A DNA stretch of 64,000 nt from Episyrphus balteatus (lineage: Eukaryota > Arthropoda > Insecta > Diptera > Syrphidae), in assembly GCF_945859705.1 (NCBI RefSeq), contig NC_079136.1:1033501-1097500 (forward strand), in the 5' to 3' direction. Made by a program: the position numbers and the translations under genes. The notes beneath the pieces are model-generated. The model had not been told where the DNA came from and made no database searches. It worked only from the letters and a program-made list of their open reading frames with translations. Position 1 is the stretch's first letter, and every line of letters begins with the position of its first letter. Of the stretch, positions 11,522 to 24,639 are shown in pieces.

Positions 11522-13798
11522 TTGGCCAAAAGCCAAACATTTCACATTGCAATTGCCAAAACAATGAAAGCAAAAGGAAGCAGAAAAATACACGAATTTT
11601 CTGAAAAAAATCTCTGAGAATTTTCATTCAATTAACCAATTTTTCCGAAAAAATATAAATTTGTCTGAATCCTTCCTCTTCTCGAAGAAAGAAGCGCTTA
11701 AGGACTCTAAGCTGCTCTTTTCTGTTCTGCTTCTGTTTGCAGTTATCAAAAGGATTCAAATTATAAAAACACAAAAAAAAAACAACAAAAAATTTCCCCA
11801 AAATTATATTTCCTTCCTAAACGATTAAAGCGCTAGAAGACAAACTCGACAGAAAAAGAAAAAAAATTGCAAATTTCCGTCGCTCTGTGTAGGTATGTCC
11901 TCTGGGAGTCCTGTATGTAATAAAACACATTGAAGTGTGAAGATATTCCAAGGACTGCACTGCAGTTAGATGCTAGATAAAAGCTCTTTGTGAAATATTG
12001 AGTGTAAGGGCAAGGAAAGTTTTAGTGGAAATAATGTCCACGCCACTGTTGGTCGGTTGGATGGTGAAGTGGCATGTTGGATTTTTGATCCTGTGTAATT
12101 GGAGTTTGCCAAAAGGGAAAACCCAAAAGAAGATAATTTTCGTGTTAGTATATTTTACCTGTGGAAACCTAAAACATTATCCTTTTATACGAGGCTTTAG
12201 CGGAGATAAGTAGAAAGGATGTTAATGCATTATCCCGTTTTGGGTGACTTTTTCATCCTTAATTTGTGGGCATTTTTTCGGTAGGTATTTAAAATGGGAA
12301 AATATTTGTGGCATACAAAAAAACACATACACACAAGTGTAGTTGAGGAGTAACTGGTTGTTTAATTTATTCTTCTCCTGTAAATTGGAAAAAACTTTTG
12401 GGGACGCATTTTCAGCTTTATACTTTCCTAGAATTTGTATAAAAAGGACTCGGACATAGTTAATTATATATTGAGGTTAGTTGACATTAATATATGAACT
12501 CGTGTTGGCCAGTAAAAAAGGAAGTGAAGAGGAAATTTAGCATTTGAAAATAGGAGAGGAAACAGTAGCATATTATATGGGTGAACTACTAAATTGACGC
12601 CACAAGTATTATGAATTTTAAAGTACAAATAAAACAGTGAAAATTATATGAAATTGAGTATTCTCCTTTGTCAAATTAGTTCCTTTCAGAAATGTCGATA
12701 GCAGCAAATGAAGCTATATCCAATTGATGTTAAGGCCGAAAGTAAAGTAGTTTCATTCAACCGAAAAACTGGAAATGGCTGTCAAGTTCAGAAATTGGGT
12801 TTCTAGGATTTGAGAACTTAAATTCATTGATAAATAATAAATAGATATATTTTTCGACAATTTTTTAAGCCACAAAAGAGAGAGAGAGTTAGGAAGAGTT
12901 CTGTTAATCAAATTTGACCTCTTGGATTTCGTTCTTTATATCTTTATTCGAGAGCTGACCTTGACTATTGAATGTTTTGATGCAAAGAACTTTAACAACT
13001 TGGTCAGGACTCAATTGATGATTTTCATTAGTTACGATGCTTCTTTGAAAAGAAGAAGTCATTGATTTGATAGTGAGTACTTAGAAAACTTATTACGATA
13101 TCGCTTCCAGGAACAGAATCAGGCTTTTTGACTTCTTTGTAGAAAGCACATTGTGCTAAATTCTACCGTCACACAGAAAGCGTTTATAAAGCCCGCCGCT
13201 GCACGTTGAAAATTATTTGTTGGTAACATTTTTTGATCCGACGAATTTATCACATTGTTAAAAGCATATTTATGACAAAGGTTAACTCGTTAAAACTATA
13301 AAACCTTGATTTTGACAAAAAAAGTAAGAAAACCTGGAAAATTATAACGCAAAAATAAAATCGTAAAAAACATGAAGGTAGTTTGAAATCGTGAACAGAT
13401 TGCCTCAATTGATCCATTCGATATACCTAAACGGAGAGTTATTTCAACCTTCTTATCTGTACTTCAGATAAAATCTGCGGAGAACCGTCTTTATCTTTTA
13501 TAATTGCTGACGTGATAACGACTTATAAAACGATGAACCATGACAGAATCCACGAAAAAGTGACGCTATTTTCTCCCGTTCCACCTAAAATTTTGAGCAT
13601 TGCAGTTATTAAAAATAAACTACCTATAGGAGAATTTTTTTTTTTGATAATTTGAAAAATGCCATTCAAAAGATATGAAAAAAAAATTAGGAGTCTGCGT
13701 TTCAAAATATACATTTTTGAAAAACACCTCCTTTTTTATTTCGTATTCACAATTTTGAGATAACGGTAAAATAAAGTTCTATTTTTCAACACGTTCTA
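11522..13798. other. Intron sequence without recognised gene
   Basis: Probably holds the 5' UTR and promoter of the antisense nested gene next to 11521, but no specific element can be assigned. The 71-codon frame near 12000 starts at a non-ATG codon and has no recognisable content. Confidence 0.4.
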
Positions 13799-14275
13799 TC
13801 TTTTGATCTAGAGCACATACAAATTTGATTTAACTTTATTGAGCATGGCTGATAATATTACCTTTCACTTGATATATCACACATAACGCTACATTCACTA
13901 CAAGCTACACGATGTTAAATTAAAAAACTGCAGAAATAGCTCATAACACCTGTCTAGATCTGTTGCCGATGACCAGCCACACGTGTGGTAAGGACCATAA
14001 TCTCAGTTTGAAATTTCGACATGGTTGGCTTTAAAAAATTCTAACTTTTTTTTGTAGGCATCGTAGAAATTTAATTGAAGCGTCATATCAAAGGTGAAAT
14101 AATAAGCTTGCAGATGATATAAAATTTATTATAGGTTGTCATTTAAAAAATTGAATTTAATGGTGTTAAAATATAAAACAGATTGATTTTTTTATGAAAA
14201 TTGATTGGGTTCAAAGAATTCTAGCTCTTTTTGTAGATGTCGTACAGACATGTGAAAAAATAGCCATTCAGAATG
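13799..14275. repeat. Dispersed repeat family R1, copy 2
   Basis: Begins TATCTTTTGATCTAGAGCA like copy 1, is then interrupted by about 190 bp of unrelated sequence (about 13826-14015), and resumes at ATCTCAGTTTGAAATTTCGA, also present in copy 3. It ends near the TAGCTCTTTTTGTAGATGTCG block. Confidence 0.65.
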
Positions 14276-14746
14276 TATTAAATTGTGATATAAAAATATG
14301 GACATGGATTTATTCCGTAAACCGACTTTACAGACAACCACTTTTTGATTAACATTTTTCTATGATACATTTTTGATGTTAACCTTACAAATGCTTCTAT
14401 TGATAAAAAAAATGAACCTTTACAACATTCTATCCAATTTGTAACGAAAATTAATCGAATAAATTTGAAAACCAATAAAATTTAATCATATCATTTAGTT
14501 CTAAAACTGCGTGGTTTTTCTAATCTAGATATTAAAACTGCATTTTCTACAAAAGGTATTTCATAATTCTTATTGGAAAACCAATTTTGCAACTTTTTAA
14601 GTTCTGAAATTATTGAAAAATGTCTCCCACTATACTGTTTCAAGAAAAAAATCCATAAAACTTTCTCCATAATTAACTTCTTTAAAAATTTTTCACTAGA
14701 AACAACTGCTGATGATGATTTCTAACAATTTTCATATTCATTTCAG

Positions 14747-14932
14747 GCTCTTTTGCACACGCATGACGTTGTCGCAAGAGAGGTATACGGTGACGAGGCT
14801 TTACGGGTAACACCCCCGCCACTAGCGCCCTATATCAATGGTGATGACATCGACAATGTTGACAGTGGCGAACTGCAGCATGTGACCAGAGTACGTTTGG
14901 TGCAGTTCCAGAAGAACACCGATGAGCCAATG
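14747..14932 (+). CDS. CASK: CASK exon: end of L27C and start of PDZ
   Basis: First CASK coding exon in the window, 62 codons, phase 0 at both ends. CASK is a membrane-associated guanylate kinase (MAGUK) scaffold at synapses and cell junctions. Residues 1-17 (ALLHTHDVVAREVY...) are the tail of the second L27 domain, which in this family binds Lin-7/Veli. A proline-containing linker (VTPPPLAPYINGD) follows, and VTRVRLVQFQKNTDEPM opens the PDZ domain. The acceptor is tttcag at 14741-14746 and the donor gtaagt at 14933. The sequence is recognisable as CASK rather than another MAGUK because THDVVA-EVY-DEALRVTPPP and VRLVQFQKNTDEPM are shared by fly and vertebrate CASK. I found no exon for the preceding L27/CaM-kinase part in the 14.7 kb upstream, so the gene starts outside the window. 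Confidence 0.97.
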
Positions 14933-15068
14933 GTAAGTTTTCCTCCCTCCTATTTTAAGCTTCAATGATTTATGTTGTAATAAACTTTCTATCTTGCCTC
15001 TCTCCATCACTTTATATCAACTAAAATTCTAATCAATTTTGGGTTTTACTTCCTGTTTCACTTTGCAG

Positions 15069-15233
15069 GGTATAACTTTGAAAATGACCGAAGATGGACG
15101 CTGTATTGTAGCTAGGATAATGCATGGCGGTATGATACATCGCCAGGCAACTTTGCATGTGGGCGATGAGATTCGGGAAATTAATGGCCAACCAGTGCAA
15201 CATCAATCCGTTGGCCAATTACAACGAATGCTG
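15069..15233 (+). CDS. CASK: CASK exon: PDZ core
   Basis: Fifty-five codons, phase 0-0, only 136 bp after the previous exon, with acceptor ctttgcag and donor gtaagt. It starts GITLKM, the carboxylate-binding loop region of the PDZ domain (GITL is the X-phi-G-phi type loop), and continues CIVARIMHGGMIHRQATLHVGDEI as the central strands and helix. It ends in the alpha-B helix QSVGQLQRML. In CASK this PDZ binds the C-termini of neurexins and syndecans. Nothing is missing or disrupted. Confidence 0.97.
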
Positions 15234-16727
15234 GTAAGTTCTCTTACAAATGCTATTGAGTTATGTTTTTGTTCGAAAAATTATAGTGTCGTATCCTGTC
15301 AAACTATTTTCCTTGTCGCAGAAGAAAAGTTCGGAGTTTTGAAGAAATACTGCTGCCACTAGCTTTTTACTTTAATTCGAAAACTGTTTAACCTAAAAAG
15401 TCAATTTCTGCGTCACATGTCTCTTAGTTTAGTGAAGGCGATTAAACGCTTGCAATGCAGATGTGTTTTTTGTTTGTCTCTTGGCCTTTCGGAAAGTTTT
15501 CGAATAACTTTTGGAACTTGGCCATATAAATGGGGAAATAATATCTCGAAGGAAAAAAAAGGAAAAACTACGTCGCAGGAGATAACTTGGAATCATTTAT
15601 GGAGTTTGGGTGTGCGTCTTTGTTAGTCTTGGTCGTGTCGTTCGGATAAATAGTTTGGATTTAATGGTCTTTGTTTAGACTTTGCCCTCGAAGAAAGTTA
15701 AAGAGGAGCTATCCGGTATATTTGGCGAGGACATGTTTAATACTTGTATTAGTTTTGTTAGCGCATAAACTCAATCAGTATTCCTTTGTTTCTTTGGTAT
15801 AATTATCTTGGAAAATCTTTTTTCTTCTTCTTTTTTCTTTGTTTTGGTTTCTTGTTACTTCTTCTTCTTCTTCTTCTACAAAGACCATTAATAACTATCT
15901 CAGTTAAAGTTAGAAAGTTTGCAGTTGTATATGAAGTTATGTTTTGAGATTTTGATGTTGATAATAAAGCAACGTAAAAAAATGTTTCTTAAAATGCACC
16001 CCACCGCATTGAAGATGGTTATTGTTTTATTTCTTTGCTTCAAAACTGCAACACAGATGTTTAAGTTCATTGTTTGTTTTTTTGTTTAATAAGGTTTTAA
16101 GGTATCGTTTTCTTGAATATAGGTACTTTCCCTTTACAATAAGGATGAAAGTTTATCTGGGAAAGAGGTAGTTTGGTGTATTTTAGTTGTATTTTTGGGA
16201 ATTGAAACTTATTTGCCCTTTATGTTTGGATATCCACAATCCTTGCATTGAAGCATTTGGGGTTTTCGATGCAATTAGGCGAAATAAAATGTTAACCTGT
16301 TCCAACCTTTTTTAATAAGTATCTTCCCTGCTCTTCCTGGATTCTGGAATAGTGAAAACAATGCATAATGTTTATATTTTAATGAAGACAACAAGCAAGA
16401 AAAGCATGAACTCTTTCGACGCAAGAAAATAGGTATTAATTTGAAGTTTCATAGTTTTAACTTTCTGTAGTCCAAATCAGTCCGAAATGTTTTATAAGAG
16501 TGTTTTACACAAATATGTAACTTGTAGATCACAAGTACAAAGTACAAATGAATTCTGTTTTAAAGTACAAATAAGTAATTCACAAATTTGTGATTATTGA
16601 AAAAAAAAAATTCCAACTAACTTTTGAAAACCACAAGTTTGTAGAATTACCATTTCACCAATTATATTTTTTTCTTGTAAAAAAGAAATTTTTCTCACAA
16701 ACTTGTAAGGCTTGTTAAAGTCTCAGG
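15234..16727. other. CASK intron, no gene seen
   Basis: Unique-looking AT-rich intron with a CTT microsatellite at about 15857-15877. No further feature supported. Confidence 0.5.
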
Positions 16728-17070
16728 GGTGACCGTCGAGTTACTTAACTCATAAGGATACGGGTTAAAATTATTTTCAAATGAAAGATAAGTTTATATA
16801 GAATATGATAAAATAAATTGCCACTTTAAAAACTAAAGCTCTTATATGGCAACCCTATTTTAAACGAAAAAATGTCATACTGTAGTTTGATTAAATAAAA
16901 AAAAAATTTTAAATGCCAACAAAATTCTTAATACTGAGGAAAATTAATAAAATTATATAAGCAATGAAGGACTAAAAATATGCAAACCTTATTCAAATAC
17001 GAAATAAAAACACTATAAAAGCTTCTTTGATCAAAATAGAACGAATTTTTACACATTTAAAAGGCCAGTA
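16728..17070. repeat. Fragment of the foldback element's terminal arm
   Basis: GGTGACCGTCGAGTTACTTA at 16728 and the following bases (GGGTTAAAATTA-TTTCAAATGAAAGATAAG, then TATGGCAACCCTATTT) match the outer arm of the foldback element at 52813. The match fades near the CAGTAT/CATTT region before the 164-bp units would begin. It is a solo, more diverged arm. Confidence 0.75.
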
Positions 17071-17159
17071 TACCTAAATGTTCAAATAAATATTTTGTGA
17101 TGTTTTCATTCGATTTGAAACACAAATGTTATACCAATTTGTAATTCATTTGTTTTCTA

Positions 17160-17650
17160 TTACAAATGAAAAACAAAAAAATATTTATTTATAAAAAAAT
17201 TTTGCATTAAAAAAAAAATTTTATTGCCACTCAAAAATATTTGCAATACAAAAAAATTTAACCTATTGCAACTAAAAATATTTTCCATTAAAAAAAATAT
17301 TATCGCAAGTGAAAAGATTACTGCATTGAAAAAAAATTCAATGCAAAATGTGTGCATTAAAAATTTTTACCGACTTCCAAAAAGGAAAAGGTATTCAATT
17401 CGCCTGTATTTTTTGCATTGATCTTTTTTTTTATTTTCAATGCAGAATATTTTTAGTTTCCAATACAAATTTATTTTTATTTTATTTTCAATAAATATTT
17501 TTTCAAATGCAAATATTTTTCAGCTGCAATACAAATTTTTTAATGCAAATTTTTTTAAAATATTTTTTTTAGCGAAAATTGTTCTTACTTGCAATGAATA
17601 TGTTGTTTTTTTTTTATTTCAAATGGATTTTTTTCAATTGATAATTTTAC
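17160..17650. repeat. Degenerate TGCAATA/ATTTTT array around a conserved core
   Basis: Short variants of TTGCATT-AAAAAAATTTT recur on the left and in opposite sense (AATGCAAATTTTTT) on the right of a core TTTTTACCGACTTCCAAAAA at about 17365-17384, giving loose dyad symmetry. This produces long but empty T-rich reading frames. It may be a degraded miniature element. Confidence 0.4.
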
Positions 17651-17676
17651 ATTCCTGACTTAGGTATAATAACATA

Positions 17677-18311
17677 CAGGGTGTCCCAAAAGTAATGGAT
17701 CAAACGAAATATGCTGATAGGCCAACTTGCGGGCTCTCAGAATTTGGTAACTTGTTCATCCCAAATCCTTACGGTTTTCGATTTAATGCAGTTTTTGTGA
17801 AATTTCTTTGTTATCGTTCTCTGAAAAGCCCTGTTTTGCTGCTTTTAAATTGTAAAGTCTTCAGTTCAAACTTCAACTTTGGAAATTTTTATACATTTTT
17901 TAAAACTGCAATAACACGGCAAGTTTTCAAAATAATAAACCAGTGCCGTACCATACAAATTTTATCAGGGTGTTGCTCTGAAATAAAAGAAAGAAATTGA
18001 GTTTTTATAAAACATGTTAACTGTTAATTTATTTGCAACAAAATGGCGTTTGAAATGAAAAATATTTTGATTAATTAATTATTTCTTATTATTAATCAAT
18101 GTTTTAGTGAAAGAATTGTAAAAAACAAAAATCAATTATGAGCGGAGGAAGCAAAATACTGTTGCAAAGTCGGGATTTTTCGAAATTTCACAAAAACTGC
18201 ATTAAATCGAAAACCGTAAGGATTTGGGATGAACAAGTTACCAAATTCTGAGAGCCCTAAAGTTGGCCTATCAACATATTTCGTTTGATCCATTACTTTT
18301 GGGACACCCTG
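17677..18311. mobile_element. Mariner-like miniature element (TA target site)
   Basis: Perfectly matching ends CAGGGTGTCCCAAAAGTAAT (left) and its inverse (right), each flanked by TA at 17675-17676 and 18312-18313. The inverted repeats extend about 145 bp with few mismatches (GATAGGCCAACTT, TTACGGTTTTCGATTTAATG). The 635-bp element has no transposase, so it is non-autonomous. Confidence 0.88.
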
Positions 18312-21300
18312 TATACACAATATACAGCCTTTCTAAAAATAATAATAATGGCCTTCGGCGTACGACCATTTCAAAACTTGAATCACTATAAAAACGGTTT
18401 TTACAAATTTGTATCAAAAATGACACACGTCTTGACTCTTGTAGAAACTTTTCACAAACAAATAGAAACTTGTAATTTTTTTTTTTGTTTGGTGAAACAG
18501 AAACCCACAAGAAACTTGAAACGAAAATAGATTTTTTTCGCAAATTTAAAATTGTAGCTTTTCAAGTATACAATTTTGTGGTAAAACAAAACTTATCGAT
18601 TTTTTCACAAATATTGTGAAAATTACTCGTGATTGTAACTTGGTGAAATAGGACCCAGTTTAATTTAATTTAATTCTTTTCATCATTTCCATATTTTGTT
18701 GGACTATTATCGTTTAGGCTTAAGAAAATGCATGAATACCCGATTTTTGTAATCATAAAAGTGAATCAAATGGACCATTGATTTAAATATTTTTAACAAA
18801 GTCTCAAATGATAACTGTTTTAAAAATACATGTTTTTATTATTTATGATCCGGAAAGTGAAACGATTATGAATTAAACCATTACTTCTCTTAATTTACCT
18901 GTTTTATAACATAGTTAACTAATACACGTTTTTTTCTAGAAACTTTCGAAGATTTAATGATTTTATGTCTTTTCTTTAGCTTATAGGTACTTTTTGTAGT
19001 CTTTCTGTGGATAAAGTTTATAAAATACCCTCGCAAAAACTTTTAGAGCTATTTCTCTTCATGATTCCTTGCTGTAATTAAATAACTTAGTAGAGTGACT
19101 ATAATTGTTCCACTATCCATGTCTTTTCGCCTCATTAAAGTGTTTCCCATACATTCGATCTTTTCCTTGTCATAGAATTTATAGCCCCGTTTAATTCATC
19201 GATGGTGACTATTTTTCGTTAATTTTTTCAAGTTAAAGTTGCATTTCGAATAACTAAATTGAAGTTGTTTCCTTTGTTTAAAATGATTTTGATTTATTAC
19301 ACTTGCTTACATTTTGCATTCAAAATGCATACAAATGAGATTAGGTCCTCATCATCAAGCTGCCGCAGAAATGTAAAGGTAGCTGTATCATGTTCCTATT
19401 GTTTGTAGGAATTCAAGAACAAATGATTACGTTTTGCAAATAGCTTTGGCTTAACACACTCGTTTTGGTATTTCAAGATAAATAATGACATTTCTCTGGC
19501 TACTATTTTGGGTAAGGGTAATATTAATTCAAAGACCAAAAGTAGAAATTCCAAAACACATTTGTATCGACCTTAATATGACTTTGTGTTGTTTACCAGT
19601 TGTTGTTGTTGTCGTTGTTATACAAAAGGGCTAAAGTTCGAATATTTTGTAATTAAGTGCATATTTCTGTTGATGGCTAAGAAAATCTGTTTACATAGAA
19701 ATGAAATTATTTGTTCTTGGTAGTTAAGCAAATCTGTCATGTCTGAGAGAGATGAATATGGGGACCACCTGTTAGGCCCATAACCAAACTAAGATTGGGT
19801 GGGGTTTGAACTTTGAAGTCTCTATTAAAAGGGTTAGAATGTTTCATGATACATTTCTTTACTTTCAAAAATTGATCGACATTTCTGCTTTTGCAAAAAT
19901 ATAGCTATATCGACAAATAAAGAGAATTGAATTCTGAAAGTAAATCAATCAAACGGATTTGACATTATTCTGTTTTTGACTTCAATATTGTCAAAGGTTT
20001 GAATTTTCTATTGAAAAGTAAATACACACTGCAATTATTTAGAATATTTCTGATAAAACACATAATGAATTCTTGGAAGTTATCAAGGAACAAAGTTAGT
20101 TTGGATAACCTTTTTTATAAAATTGTATCTCAAATGGATATTTTGTAACACAAATTTATTTTTACTGCTGAAATTCATCAAATAAGTAGAATTTTCTCAA
20201 TTATTCAAATTGAACTTGTTGAATTATCGATTCGAATTAAAAATTGAAAAAATGTATACATTTATGGGAATACCCTTTTTAGATAACAAAACAGTCACAT
20301 TCACATAAAAGTCAATTAATATCAATTGTTCTCGTTGAATTGTGATCAAAAATTAGAGAGAAATGACTCTAATGTGATTATTTTCATTAGGAAATAGAAC
20401 CACTTTTATTCATTTGTTTTCTAAAAATTTATTGGCATCACAAAATGCTACCAGCACTTCATGCGAAAAATCAAATTGTGAAACAATTTGCCCACACGCC
20501 ATTAGATTTTATTGATTGAACGAATAACAACAATTTTACTCCAATTAAGACAATACCATTTATTTCAATTGTTTTTTTTTTTGTTTTTTGATAAAATTGA
20601 AAATGTTATGCGTGAAGGATGATAAAATATTTTGACAACCTTTTTGCTGCTGTGGGTTTGGTATGAATTTATTAGAATTTTTTATTAACCACATCATTTA
20701 ATAAATCTGATAAATTAGTTTGAAAAAGGTGAATTGAATTAATGATTTGGGTTTCATGGCTGGATTGCATTTATTTGCCTTTTAGAGGTCAGCGGTTTTA
20801 AAGTGGCTTAGCAATAATGAAGACCTGGATTTTGTATATAATAATGAAGACCACAATTTTTGGTAAATTAAATTTAAACTGTTAATTAAAAATTTCATCA
20901 TTTATTGAACTCGCTTGAAGATAAAAATTGTTATAAAATTGCAATCTTCGGTGGTTTTGAGGTGTTGAATCACTTTAAAACCATTTTCAATATTTCACTT
21001 GGAAAAATAACATTTAAATTTTCCAGTTTTTATTGATTCGGTTTCCAAGATTATTTATATTCTTAAAATGCTCCTATTATTATTACAGTGACTATTTGCA
21101 TTCAAATTGCATTCTTGTGAAACTTGCAAAAATTATAACGCGTAAGTTCAAATATTGTGTAGTACATTCTCAAAATAAAAAGAATATGTACAGCTTAAAT
21201 TTTTCAGCAAGACCTATTTTGATTCAGGCACTTTTTCATTGGGCATATTGTTCTGTGCTGCTTTATATTATTTTGTCATCAGTCTTTTCGAACTTCTTTA

Positions 21301-22315
21301 CAGACCATAAATTCTTCCCTTTGACTTTTTTTTGGTGGGTTTGTTGTTCATATTGTATCCTCTATTTTTTCTTTAAGTCAGTGTCCCTATTGCTTTTTAT
21401 CCCACTCGAAACTTATTTATTTAAAGTACAACCACAAGGTTGTATTATGGTACCACAGCTGTTTCTTTTGAATCAAATGAAATGCCACGTTTTTAAGGAA
21501 TCTAAGACCACATTTCTTAAGTATTTTTCAAAAAAGAAGACCTTTAACGCAATTTTCGAAATATTGTCAATGAATTATAAAAAATAGTATTTAAAATAAA
21601 AACTTAGCACAAAAAATTATGGCATCATTGGTTCAAATTATTTTCTATCTGGAGCTGAAGTCAAAATTAAAAAAAAATTAAAAGAGAACCCCTTTCTAAA
21701 AAAAATATTGGTTCTTTTTTATCACACACATTTAATACTCGTACTCTCTAAATTTTAAGTTTTTTTTATATTTTCTTTCAAATCTCAGAAATCTGTCAGT
21801 TTAATCCAGTCCTGGGTAATAATCTATATTTATCCCCTCGAGCATGGCATTATCATGTCAGTTTGCTTTATAATTTTTTTTTGTCGTTTAGGATTTTTCA
21901 CTCCCGACGTTAAATATTTTTCTAAATTCTTTGTTCCAGCAAATTCCGGTATTTAAAAAAAAAACACATAAAATAAATACAATCTAATTTTTTTGTTCTC
22001 TCCATGAAAAGCCCGAGGTGTTAAAATCTCTACAGATTTGTATCATCATTGTTTATTTTTTTTTTATTTTCCTTTTTATTATTTGTTTCTGCCTCTGTTC
22101 CTTAAATCGATTATTTCATTCAATATTGAAATGAATTAATTTTTAAATTGTTTCATGTGCGCCTCCATGGTGTTGGCTGCTGTTGGGAATCTTTCTTTTT
22201 TTTTTTTGTTTCATTTTATTTTTCATTAAATATATTTGTGTGTCTACAAACAAAAAACAACAAAGAGAATAAAATTTCATCTGTTTCGTTTTTTCTTTTT
22301 TTAATTCATTTGTAG
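18312..22315. other. CASK intron, no gene seen
   Basis: AT-rich intron. A 184-codon frame at 21033-21587 begins at a non-ATG codon and is hydrophobic because the strand is T-rich; I do not accept it as a gene. The remainder shows only homopolymer runs. Confidence 0.45.
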
Positions 22316-22384
22316 CGCGAAGCTCGTGGTTCTGTTACCTTTAAAATAGTTCCTTCGTACAGGAGTGCTCCGCCACCTTGTGAG
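22316..22384 (+). CDS. CASK: CASK exon: end of PDZ
   Basis: A 23-codon exon, phase 0-0, with acceptor tttgtag and donor gtaagt. It encodes REARGSVTFKIVPSYRSAPP then PCE. The GSVTFKIVPSYR block is the last PDZ beta strand and is diagnostic of CASK. The vertebrate protein has about thirty extra Ser-rich linker residues between PDZ and SH3. Here the exon stops at PCE and joins directly to IFVRAQFDYNP of the next exon, as in the short fly form. Confidence 0.96.
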
Positions 22385-22993
22385 GTAAGTGTTTCAATAC
22401 AAAAAAAAAATTAAATGTAAATACACATATGCATCGAAATTGAACTTTATTTTTTTTGGTTGGTTTGTTTATTTTGTGGCATAAACTTTTTTTTGAACTT
22501 TTATAAAAATATATAAATATATTATTAAGCACGTAATTTATTTATTGAATTTATTTTTTTTTTGAATTATTTACATAAATGCTTTTTGAATTTATTATTT
22601 AATATTAATACAAAAAAAAAGAAAAGTCATTTTCGAGGTGAAAACTATAAATATTTTGGTTTGCATAAATTAAAAGGATATTTTTAAAGGATCTCAACAA
22701 AATTAAATACTGTATTTATTATGCACATTTTCAATGACTGCACCAACGAATTTCAATTTATTTTTTTTTTGTTTGGTTTTAATAATATTCTCAAGAATTG
22801 CTCAAAGCTTTGTTCTGTTTTAATTATTTAAAATTTATATTTTTGTTTCTTTTGTCTTAAATGGATTTTTAAGTAGGAAACCACGAAACAATCATTAAAA
22901 AACAGGAAGAATATCAAACTATTCAACAAATTAAAAAAAAGGGTCTGAACTCAGCTTCGTTGATTTAGTCCTGGGTGGAACTGGCTCAAGAGA
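22385..22993. other. CASK intron, no gene seen
   Basis: Start of the 16.3 kb intron between PDZ and SH3 exons. AT-rich with no recognisable element before the TA-flanked element at 22996. Confidence 0.5.
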
Positions 22994-22995
22994 TA

Positions 22996-23842
22996 GGGTA
23001 AAAGCGGGTGAGATGGCGCGGCGGGGAAGATGGCGCACTTTAAATATCTTTTACATTTATTGCTCTAAAAATGTATGAAAAATATTTTTAGCTTTCTTTA
23101 AATATTTTAAATCGAAGTAGCCAGTATTCGTTTCTTTGTCTTTGATACAAAAAATAAAAAAAATTTGAAAGCAAATCATGTGATGATTTTTTTCGAATTT
23201 TTTTTTTTCACTCTTTTTTTTGTTCCGATATTTTGTGAGTCGTTGGGATCTTAGATGCCCTTGATACACCAATACAAACAAGAGAGTATAAGTTATGGAT
23301 TGCACGTAAAATCTGAGCTCTAGTTCTATCTGTTTTTTATGGGTGCTTACGAATATTAATTATGCGAAAAAAGGTGAGATGGCGCAGTTTTTTGCGGGTG
23401 AAATGGCGCATTCCGTACAAGAATTTTTCAATTGAGTATAGTATTAGCATGTGCCATATCACCCTCAAAATATTTTTTTTAAGTAATTCAGCCAAGCTCA
23501 AATTTTATGAAAAACACGACTAGTTGCAATCTATTATATGGCATGCATTGGTGCTTGACTCCTTCACATCGTTCAACCATTTGTGCAATGAATTTGGCAA
23601 TAGAAACCTAAAACAAACTCATGCGCCATCTCACCCACCCTATAGGGGGAGATGGTTTTTTTTAAACTTTTTTTCTATATTAATTTAAAAATATAAGTTT
23701 AAAATATAAAATTCTGTAAACCAAATAATACGTTGGATATTGAATATAGAACATTTTTGCATTGTTAGAAATATGAAATGTGGTTTACTTTGTAAAATAT
23801 GACAAAAACAAAAAAGGTATGCCATCTCACCCGCTTTTACCC
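22996..23842. mobile_element. TA-flanked inverted-repeat element
   Basis: Ends read GGGTAAAAGCGGGTGAGATG on the left and its inverse on the right, each next to TA (22994-22995 and 23843-23844). Internally GGTGAGATGGCGCA and its inverse GCGCCATCTCACCC recur. It is 847 bp with no transposase frame, consistent with a non-autonomous Tc1/mariner-type element. Confidence 0.82.
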
Positions 23843-24639
23843 TAGTCGATAGTTAACCAAATATACAGAAATTGTTAATCAAATGAAAGTTGATGAAATA
23901 AATAAATACTTTTTTTTCGGATGAACACGTAATTCATGTTACAACTAGGGATTAGAAATCTGTAGCACTCTCGCAGATAATATAATGTAGGCACCCAACT
24001 CCCTGGCCTACTTGATATCTGCTTTGAATTTGGAATTTTTTATTTCAGCCTATCAAAAAGTAAAGCACGTATGATTCTTAGTTGTTTATTCTGCTTTCTG
24101 CAGCAGATGATGTTTTATCTTCAGTTTCAAACTGGACCGTAAATGGCTCATAAACATTTCCTTTGGGTAAAAAAAAATTTATTGCCTACCTTGAAGTTAT
24201 AATATTACATAAGAAGTAAGTAATCACTTGAACTGGTCCGCGATGAGAATAGATACATGTGAATATTGAATATCAGTGCTTTATCCTTTATTAAAGAAAA
24301 CCAGGATAAATGAAAACAGTCAGTAAACAAGAAGCTGATTTTAAAATAATAAATAAATAAACATGCACCTAGAAACATTTTTGCATAAGAATCTACTTTT
24401 TGTATGTTCTTTACAATTTAGCAAGTTTCCTCCAGCAACAAAATTCAATGAAAGTATAGTCAAAATCTACGGAAAACTTATTCCTAGCATACAAAAGTTC
24501 AAGATTAATTTGGAGCATCATTTACGTATCCATCAAAATGAAAGTTTTCTCTTATTTTTAAATAAACTTGATACGAAATTCAAATGTGTTTAGATTTAAA
24601 TTCATATGGTTTAAATCAAAACATCATTTAATTGAAAAA

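Noticed and set aside
17695..18000. 101-codon frame and its mirror at 18132-18320
   Set aside because: They lie in the inverted ends of a miniature transposon and share sequence only for that reason.
21033..21587. 184-codon hydrophobic open frame
   Set aside because: It starts at a non-ATG codon, and the strand is T-rich so stops are rare and phenylalanine/leucine dominate. It has no recognisable domain or splice context.
24363..24593. 76-codon frame with an acceptor-like site at 24421
   Set aside because: The composition is slightly coding-like, but no donor partner, no family and no phase-compatible upstream exon were found.
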